From Phycisphaeraceae bacterium (GTDB taxonomy: Bacteria > Planctomycetota > Phycisphaerae > Phycisphaerales > Zrk34), in the NCBI GenBank assembly GCA_028281485.1, contig JANQJT010000095.1:1-22087 (forward strand): DNA of 22,087 nucleotides, written 5' to 3'. Positions 15,559-20,315 of this stretch are shown in pieces. A program made the translations under genes and the position numbers. A model generated the notes under the pieces. It saw only the letters and a list, made by a program, of their open reading frames with translations. It was not told the origin of the DNA and searched no databases. Position 1 is the stretch's first letter. Each line of letters begins with the position of its first letter.

Positions 15559-16251
15559 TCAATCAAACAAGCCGCCGTCGAGCTGAACCGGTGAAGCCAG
15601 GCCCTCGCCCTGTTCGCTGGCGCGGTTGACGCGTCGGCCCACCGGATGGCTCTCCATCAACTCCGCGGGGTGCGGCCGCATCAACGACATCACCTCTTCG
15701 GGGGCCTGCACCGACGGGTCCAGCCAGTGGTCGATCTGCGGCGGGCTGATGATCGCCGGCATGCGGTCGTGAACCGGTTCGAGCAGCGCGTTCGCCTGCG
15801 TGGTGAGCACGGCACACGATTCGAGCTGTTCGCCAGTCAGTCCGGTCCAGGTCTCGTACAAGCCCGCCATCGCCATCGTCTTGCCGCTGCGCAGACGGAA
15901 ATGATAGGGCTGACGCCCGACCGGCAGCTTCGCCCACTCGTAAAAACCGTCGGCGGGGATCAGGCAACGCCGGTATCGCAGCGCGTCCTTGAACGAAGGC
16001 TTCTCGGCCGCGGTCTCGCTGCGCGCGTTGAACAGCTTCGCTCCCATCGCCGGGTCCTTGGCCCAACGCGGCACCAAACCCCACGACACGTAGTGAAGCA
16101 GTCGCTGGTTTGAATCGCGGTCGCTGCGCGCGATCAATACCGGTTGCATTGGCGCGATGTTGTAGCGTGGCTCAAGATCAACCAGCGCCATCGCCGCGAA
16201 AAACCGCTCCAGGTCTCGCACCTTCGCCTTGAGTGTGAACCGACCACACAT
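15559..16251 (-). CDS. SRAP/HMCES family abasic-site DNA-protein crosslinking protein (YedK-like)
   Basis: SRAP proteins protect abasic sites in single-stranded DNA by a covalent thiazolidine link through the N-terminal cysteine. The 230-residue product keeps every key residue: Cys2 (MCGRF), exposed once Met is removed, YNIAP (30-34), Asn75 and Arg77 in FNARSE, Glu105 in DGFYEW, and His161 in HDRMP, at nearly the same numbers as E. coli YedK. This fixes the start at the ATG at 16251; an in-frame ATG at 16269 would hide Cys2. TATAGT lies exactly 6 nt before the ATG, so the mRNA is probably leaderless. It ends 6 bp from the convergent sensor gene. No SOS box is obvious upstream. Confidence 0.95.
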   Translation of the reverse strand: MCGRFTLKAKVRDLERFFAAMALVDLEPRYNIAPMQPVLIARSDRDSNQRLLHYVSWGLVPRWAKDPAMGAKLFNARSETAAEKPSFKDALRYRRCLIPADGFYEWAKLPVGRQPYHFRLRSGKTMAMAGLYETWTGLTGEQLESCAVLTTQANALLEPVHDRMPAIISPPQIDHWLDPSVQAPEEVMSLMRPHPAELMESHPVGRRVNRASEQGEGLASPVQLDGGLFD

Positions 16252-16263
16252 GGCAATACTATA
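16252..16263 (-). promoter_or_regulatory. -10 element TATAGT of the SRAP gene, apparently leaderless
   Basis: TATAGT on the minus strand (16258-16263) is followed by 6 nt and then the ATG at 16251, so the first transcribed base would be the A of the start codon. No Shine-Dalgarno is present. The -35 is weak. Confidence 0.5.
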
Positions 16264-16381
16264 CCCCACACGATCCGTTGATCACGAGACATGCAAGCGT
16301 TCTGACCGGACCAACGCACTCACAAGCTCCAACGGCGTCGGGATTGCTCCGGACCTGAGACCCAGACGATACCACAATGAC

Positions 16382-16413
16382 AAAGCACGCCCACCACGCA
16401 GCGGGCGTGCTTT
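16382..16413 (-). terminator. rho-independent terminator after the SDR gene
   Basis: An 11-bp perfect stem (16382-16392 with 16403-16413, AAAGCACGCCC and its complement) encloses a 10-nt loop, 25 bp past the SDR stop. On the minus strand the stem ends in CTTT followed by GTCATT, a short T-tract. The symmetrical AAA/TTT ends could allow some activity on the other strand. Confidence 0.7.
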
Positions 16414-16437
16414 CCCATGTGGGAGACACGATATCGA

Positions 16438-17193
16438 TCAGGAGAGCATGCCGCCGTCGACCACGAAAGACTGACCGGTGATGAAGCCCGCGCCGTCGCC
16501 GGCCAGGAACAGCACCGTCTGCGCGATCTCGTCGACCGTGCCCACGCGCTGCATCGGCACCATCTGGGCGAACATGTCGTGATCGCCGCCGGTCGCGCGA
16601 TCGAGCAGGTCGGTGGCGATCGGGCCCGGCGCCACGGAGTTCACGCGCACGCCCGCGCCGGCCAGCTCCTGCGCCAGCGAACGCGTCATGCCCTCCAGGG
16701 CGAACTTCGACGACACGTAAGACGAGAACGTGCCGAAACCCTTGTGGCCGGCCACGGAGGTGTTGTTGATGATCGATCCGCCGCCTGACGCGATGATCGC
16801 CGGCACCGCGGCCTTCATCACACGCCACGCACCGATCACGTTGACCTCCAGGATCTGCCGCAGGTTCTCCTCGCTTTCTTCCGCCAGCGGGATCAGCTTC
16901 CGGCCCTCGATGCCGGCGTTGTTGAACAGGATGTTCAGCCCGCCGTACGTCTCGACGGTCTCCTGAACGAGGGCTTCGACCTGCGACCGGTCGGTCACGT
17001 CCGCGGCGATGAACGTGGCCTCGCCGCCGTTCTGTTTGATGCGATTGACGATCTCGTTGCCACGATCGGCCCGACGAGCCGCCAAGACAACCTTCGCGCC
17101 AGCGCCGGCCAGCAGCTCCGCCGTGGCGGCGCCGATGCCCGAGCTGGCCCCGGTGATCAGGGCGACCTTGGATTCCAGTGTGTGATTCGACAT
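16438..17193 (-). CDS. short-chain dehydrogenase/reductase (SDR family oxidoreductase)
   Basis: This 251-residue classical SDR is a Rossmann-fold NAD(P)-dependent oxidoreductase. Motifs are TGASSGIG (14-21) for cofactor binding, ARRADR after strand 2 (an Arg-rich end that tends to favour NADPH), NNAG at ~90, the catalytic Ser in NNTSVAG, Tyr and Lys in SYVSSK, VAPGPIATDL, and the C-terminal GQSFVVDGG. The substrate is unknown. AAGGAG lies 7 nt before the ATG (17201-17206), one of the few strong Shine-Dalgarno sites in this window. The gene lies 79 bp downstream of a co-directional TetR regulator, and a TetR-type palindrome (17217-17230) sits just before the Shine-Dalgarno, so repression by that regulator is likely. 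It is followed by a strong terminator. Confidence 0.92.
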   Translation of the reverse strand: MSNHTLESKVALITGASSGIGAATAELLAGAGAKVVLAARRADRGNEIVNRIKQNGGEATFIAADVTDRSQVEALVQETVETYGGLNILFNNAGIEGRKLIPLAEESEENLRQILEVNVIGAWRVMKAAVPAIIASGGGSIINNTSVAGHKGFGTFSSYVSSKFALEGMTRSLAQELAGAGVRVNSVAPGPIATDLLDRATGGDHDMFAQMVPMQRVGTVDEIAQTVLFLAGDGAGFITGQSFVVDGGMLS

Positions 17194-17216
17194 ACCGGGG
17201 CTCCTTTTCGATTTTC

Positions 17217-17230
17217 TGACCGTTCGGTCA
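17217..17230. promoter_or_regulatory. TetR-type operator TGACCGTTCGGTCA in front of the SDR gene
   Basis: The 14-bp sequence has perfect 6-bp arms. It lies between a -10-like TGTAAT (minus strand, 17231-17236) and the Shine-Dalgarno, covering the expected +1. It matches the second palindrome upstream of tetR (read on the minus strand) at 11 of 14 positions, giving the consensus TGACyGTTyrGTCA. Confidence 0.68.
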
Positions 17231-17272
17231 ATTACAGATCAAACGATATCGAATGGATGCCCCCCACTCGGT

Positions 17273-17857
17273 TCAGGTTTCACCTAAAGCGGCCCGGGCC
17301 TGGCGACAGAATATATCCAGCGTCGCGGCGTCCGCGCCGGTCTTGCCGTAGACGCGCATCGCCATGGTCAGGCCCAGCAGGACCTTGGCCGCGGCCTCGG
17401 GATCGATGTCACGCGCGATCGAGCCGGCTTCCTGCCCCGCCTTGATGTAAGCGACAAACACCTGCTCGTGGAAACGAAACGCCCCGCGGACCTTCATCCG
17501 AGCCGCGTCATCGATCGGCGCCCGCTCCAACGCACAGTTCACCGCAAAACACCCTTTATCCCTTAGTTTTCCTGTGCATTCAGCCTTCACCGCCTCGAAC
17601 AACCCCAGGATCGCGTCCTTCGGGTCCAGCCCCTGCCCCCTGGCGATCATGCCCCCGAAACGGTCGTTGAGGTAGCGATCCATCGCCAGCATGTAGATGT
17701 TGTGCTTGCTCTCGAACGTGTCGTAGAAGCTGCCCTTGTGGATCCCCATCGCGTCGAGCAGGTCGTTGATGCTGGTCCCGTCGTACCCCTGGGACCAGAA
17801 GACCTCCACCGCCTGGCCCACAGCCCGCTCCGGATCGAATTGCTTGGTCCTGGGCAT
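17273..17857 (-). CDS. TetR/AcrR family transcriptional repressor
   Basis: The product has 194 residues. The N-terminal helix-turn-helix runs from about residue 8 to 55, with GYDGTSINDLLDAMGIHKGSFYDTF-type TetR_N features. The C-terminal ligand domain carries GCFAVNCALE (~102-111), typical of the NemR/AcuR-like branch. Cys103 aligns by eye with the reactive Cys106 of E. coli NemR; the Gly-Cys pair is common in this branch, so redox or electrophile sensing is only a possibility. GGAG lies 7 nt before the ATG. A palindrome (17894-17907) overlaps its own -35, and a related one precedes the SDR gene downstream, so it probably represses both itself and the SDR. The effector may be a substrate of the SDR. 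Confidence 0.92.
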   Translation of the reverse strand: MPRTKQFDPERAVGQAVEVFWSQGYDGTSINDLLDAMGIHKGSFYDTFESKHNIYMLAMDRYLNDRFGGMIARGQGLDPKDAILGLFEAVKAECTGKLRDKGCFAVNCALERAPIDDAARMKVRGAFRFHEQVFVAYIKAGQEAGSIARDIDPEAAAKVLLGLTMAMRVYGKTGADAATLDIFCRQARAALGET

Positions 17858-17878
17858 AACAAGGCTCCAATCGGCCCT

Positions 17879-17907
17879 ATCCTACCCATAATTTGACTAA
17901 ACAGTCA
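17879..17907 (-). promoter_or_regulatory. tetR promoter with overlapping operator TGACTGTTTAGTCA
   Basis: On the minus strand TGACTG (17902-17907) and TAGGAT (17879-17884) are 17 bp apart. The imperfect palindrome at 17894-17907 (5-bp outer arms; one central pair off symmetry) covers the -35 and part of the spacer, as expected for autorepression. It is a relative of the site before the SDR gene. Confidence 0.65.
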
Positions 17908-17934
17908 GATATTGATTAAAAAATATACCGCCAC

Positions 17935-18492
17935 TCAAAGCTCGCTGAGCCAGCCGGTCTTGATCGAAGTGTGCGTGCCGACCTCGTAGAAGATGACGCG
18001 GTTGGCGGTGCGGTCGAGCACGCCGACGAGGGTCTGGCCCGCCAGCGACAGGTCGCTCGCAGCCGAATCGATCGCCACGGGCAGCGCGGCGAACGCCTCG
18101 GACGAGTCGTCCGTCCGCCACCAGGGCTCGATCTGCTCCAGTGAAACGACACGGTCAACCTCCGCGCCTTGCTGAGACACCGACTGCGCCGATCCGCTGT
18201 GTACGAACGACCACAGCCCCACCGCCAGCATCAGCGCCGCCGCCGTCGCAAAAATCTGCGCCCAGGGCAGAGGCGACCGCTTGGCGGGCATCGGCTCAAT
18301 ACGAGAAGCATCGATTTCCTCGCGTAACGCGATCCCGATTTCACGCTCCAGCGCCACCTGCTCATCGAATCGCTGGCGCAGACCCGGATCACGCATGAAG
18401 CGGCGATACAAATCCGCTTGGTCGTGCTCCGACAGCTCGCCGTCGAGGTAGCGGCTGACCAGGGTATCGAGTTGAGTGTCCGTGATATCCAT
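17935..18492 (-). CDS. membrane-anchored anti-sigma factor candidate
   Basis: The 185-residue protein has a cytoplasmic N-terminal segment with the pattern SRYLDGELSEHDQADLYRRF typical of anti-sigma domains in this group, a single membrane helix at ~76-97 (WAQIFATAAALMLAVGLW), and a ~85-residue extracytoplasmic C-terminus with no recognised domain. There is no H-x3-C-x2-C zinc motif, so it is not a ZAS-type anti-sigma. Its identity rests mainly on position: it begins 24 bp after the ECF sigma gene on the same strand, with GAGG just before its ATG. It should hold the sigma factor inactive until an envelope signal is sensed. No protease or ligand signal is evident. Confidence 0.78.
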   Translation of the reverse strand: MDITDTQLDTLVSRYLDGELSEHDQADLYRRFMRDPGLRQRFDEQVALEREIGIALREEIDASRIEPMPAKRSPLPWAQIFATAAALMLAVGLWSFVHSGSAQSVSQQGAEVDRVVSLEQIEPWWRTDDSSEAFAALPVAIDSAASDLSLAGQTLVGVLDRTANRVIFYEVGTHTSIKTGWLSEL

Positions 18493-18516
18493 GAAACCTC
18501 GGTTCTAATCCTTACT

Positions 18517-19146
18517 TCATCCGACCTGCATATCCAACGATTGCTGAAGCAGCCGACGTGCGCGTACAAGACGCGTGCCGACGGTGTCCATCGGCAGGTC
18601 GAGCGCCTCGGCGATCTGCTTGTAAGTCATGCCTTCCAGGTGACGCAGCACGAAAGGCTCGCGGTAGATCTCGGGCATCGCGTCGACGACGCCGAGCAGC
18701 CTGCCGTGGTCTTCGGCAACCGCCGCCATGCGCAGGGGCCCGGGCGTGCGGTCCTGGTCGCGTCGGCCGAGCATTTCCTCGCCCAGCCGCTGCCAGAGCT
18801 TCCGCCGCCGCGTCTTCTTGCGTCCCGCGTCGATCGCCGCGTTCCGCGCCATCCGATACAGCCAATGACGCCAGCGCCGCACGTCTTCCACTTCCACCGC
18901 CCGCTGCCAGACCCGCAACCACACCTGCTGCATCACGTCATCGAGCAGGTCCGCATCGGTCAGCACCGCGTACACCACGCCACGCAGCCAACGCTCGTTG
19001 CGGCCGATCAGCAGCGTCAACGCGGCGTCGTCTCCCGAACGGATGCCCTGCATCAGTTCGACATCGATGTCCTGCGGTTGTACGACGGGGATGGCCATCT
19101 GCGAATCACCAGACGCCAGACGGGTGGGTTTTCTTTCGCCATTCAT
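18517..19146 (-). CDS. ECF-type RNA polymerase sigma factor
   Basis: The 209-residue protein has sigma70 region 2 (~30-115) with DLLDDVMQQVWLRVWQR and WRHWLYRMARNAAIDAGR, a short linker, and region 4 (~150-203) with MPEIYREPFVLRHLEGMTYKQIAEALDLPMDTVGTRLVRARRLL, the HTH that reads the -35. The absence of regions 1 and 3 and the small size define the ECF group. The N-terminal ~25 residues are not conserved, and an internal Met17 is an alternative start; I kept the ATG at 19146 because AAAGGG lies 8 nt upstream. It forms a two-gene unit with the anti-sigma candidate. The upstream promoter (19182-19211) looks like a housekeeping promoter rather than an ECF self-recognised one. Confidence 0.93.
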   Translation of the reverse strand: MNGERKPTRLASGDSQMAIPVVQPQDIDVELMQGIRSGDDAALTLLIGRNERWLRGVVYAVLTDADLLDDVMQQVWLRVWQRAVEVEDVRRWRHWLYRMARNAAIDAGRKKTRRRKLWQRLGEEMLGRRDQDRTPGPLRMAAVAEDHGRLLGVVDAMPEIYREPFVLRHLEGMTYKQIAEALDLPMDTVGTRLVRARRLLQQSLDMQVG

Positions 19147-19181
19147 GCCGATGCCCTTTCGGCGAGTCCCTGGTGCACGAC

Positions 19182-19211
19182 ATTATGTCACCATGGATCG
19201 ACGATTCGCAA
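19182..19211 (-). promoter_or_regulatory. promoter of the ECF sigma/anti-sigma unit
   Basis: On the minus strand TTGCGA (19206-19211) and CATAAT (19182-19187) are separated by 18 bp. The expected +1 near 19175 gives a ~29-nt leader that contains the Shine-Dalgarno AAAGGG. A short palindrome CCGATTATCGG (19231-19241) and two GCAAG repeats 10 bp apart (19208 and 19218) lie just upstream. Confidence 0.5.
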
Positions 19212-19256
19212 GTTTCTGCAAGCACTGCACCCGATTATCGGCCTGATACCGCGGAT

Positions 19257-20129
19257 TCACACAGAAAGCGTCACTTCTTCTGCGTCGGCGTGGTGCTCGC
19301 GGGTCGGATCGATGCGCAGATACCCGCTCAGCAGTTTCACCGCGATGTAGATCGGGACCGTGTCGATCAGGGCGGCGAGAACCTTAAACGCATACCCCGC
19401 AAGGATGTAGGTCACCAGCAGCTGGAACCAGACCGGTTTCTGATCGATCATGTCCAGCCCGCCCGCCGCGTAATGGGTGATGAGGATCACCGCGACGGTG
19501 TCGACGAGTTGGCTGACGAGTGTCGAGCCGTTGTTCCGCAGCCAAAGGTGCTTGCCCTTCGTCAAGCGTTTCCAGAAGTGAAACACCTGCACATCCACGA
19601 GTTGCGCGACGAGGTACGCGATCATCGACGCCGCCACCGCCGCGAAAGTCAGCTGGCGCACCTCATAAAAAAGCGGCATTCGCTCGGTGGATTCGTACAC
19701 GACCAACCCCGTCTGTTCGTCGACATCGACCGGGTGATACACCATGTCCGGCACGATCTGATCGTCGACCACCACCTCCCAACCCGGCAGCACGCCCCCG
19801 AGCCAGAGGATCGCCACCACCCAGATGTTGAGTATCAGCCCGACAAACACCACGAAGTTCGCCCGGCGTCGGCCGTAGAACTCGCTGATCAGGTCCGTGC
19901 ACATGAACGTCAACGGGTACGGCAGCACGCCCACCGCCACCGAGAACACCAGCTCCCACTGATCGGGTTGCCCCTCGCTCATCGTAAAAGATGCGAGCTT
20001 GATGAAGCGGGTGATGCCCAGGATGTTGAGCATCGCCAGCGTGCCGAGGAACAGGCCCGCCAGCAGCAGGAAGACGCGCAGACGACGTTCGTGCAGCTGG
20101 GTCTCGGAAATGGGTTGGCCCGACGCCAT
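19257..20129 (-). CDS. queuosine precursor transporter (YhhQ/Vut_1 family)
   Basis: The 290-residue membrane protein matches the YhhQ (DUF165, Vut_1) family, which imports 7-deazaguanine precursors such as preQ0/preQ1 for queuosine tRNA modification. Family marks are the YPLTFMCTDLISEFYGRRRA segment (71-90) after TM2, AYLVAQLVDVQVFHFWKRL (171-189), LRNNGSTLVSQLVDT (197-211), and further hydrophobic helices to ~270. A hydrophilic stretch of ~45 residues (~114-158) between two membrane segments appears longer than in the E. coli protein. No queuosine synthesis gene is in the window. The ATG at 20129 lies 6 nt after a -10-like TAGCAT, so the start appears leaderless. It is divergent from the GH2 gene. 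Transport direction is inferred from family. Confidence 0.9.
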   Translation of the reverse strand: MASGQPISETQLHERRLRVFLLLAGLFLGTLAMLNILGITRFIKLASFTMSEGQPDQWELVFSVAVGVLPYPLTFMCTDLISEFYGRRRANFVVFVGLILNIWVVAILWLGGVLPGWEVVVDDQIVPDMVYHPVDVDEQTGLVVYESTERMPLFYEVRQLTFAAVAASMIAYLVAQLVDVQVFHFWKRLTKGKHLWLRNNGSTLVSQLVDTVAVILITHYAAGGLDMIDQKPVWFQLLVTYILAGYAFKVLAALIDTVPIYIAVKLLSGYLRIDPTREHHADAEEVTLSV

Positions 20130-20135
20130 GAGCCC

Positions 20136-20164
20136 ATGCTACGGAGCAAAAAGCGGCGAAACAA
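20136..20164 (-). promoter_or_regulatory. promoter of the queuosine precursor transporter gene, leaderless
   Basis: On the minus strand TTGTTT (20159-20164) and TAGCAT (20136-20141) are separated by 17 bp, and the -10 is 6 nt from the ATG at 20129. The A of the start codon would therefore be the +1. Confidence 0.55.
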
Positions 20165-20213
20165 TCGCAAATTGCCGCACATGCCTGAAATCTCTCCGCT
20201 CGATTGGGCGTCA

Positions 20214-20241
20214 TTGAATACCGATAGGAGCTCGCTAAACT
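20214..20241 (+). promoter_or_regulatory. promoter candidate for the GH2 gene
   Basis: TTGAAT (20214-20219) and TAAACT (20236-20241) are separated by 16 bp, leaving a leader of about 64 nt before the ATG at 20312. The rest of the 182-bp divergent space shows only weak symmetry elements. Confidence 0.4.
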
Positions 20242-20294
20242 GATCAATCCACTTCCCGCCCGGGAGGTTACAGGTCTTTTGAACAACTCGCTTC

Positions 20295-20315
20295 ATGAAA
20301 AGAGAAGAACGATGA
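20295..20315 (+). other. six-codon leader ORF overlapping the GH2 start
   Basis: An ATG at 20295 reads MKREER and stops at a TGA (20313-20315) that overlaps the GH2 ATG as ATGA. It may couple initiation to the GH2 gene, whose own Shine-Dalgarno is weak. It could also be chance in a purine-rich leader, because no clear ribosome-binding site precedes it. Confidence 0.3.

Noticed and set aside
17912..17950. Possible terminator after the anti-sigma gene: six T residues on the minus strand
   Set aside because: The T-tract is real, but the only hairpin before it has about 4 bp, too weak to call.
20155..20180. CAAT-N5-ATTG symmetry in the transporter/GH2 divergent space as a LacI-type operator
   Set aside because: Four-base arms are too short, and no LacI-type regulator gene is in the window.
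18558..20243. 561-codon plus-strand open frame across the sigma factor and transporter genes
   Set aside because: Arg/His/Pro-rich shadow; the minus strand carries conserved sigma and YhhQ motifs.
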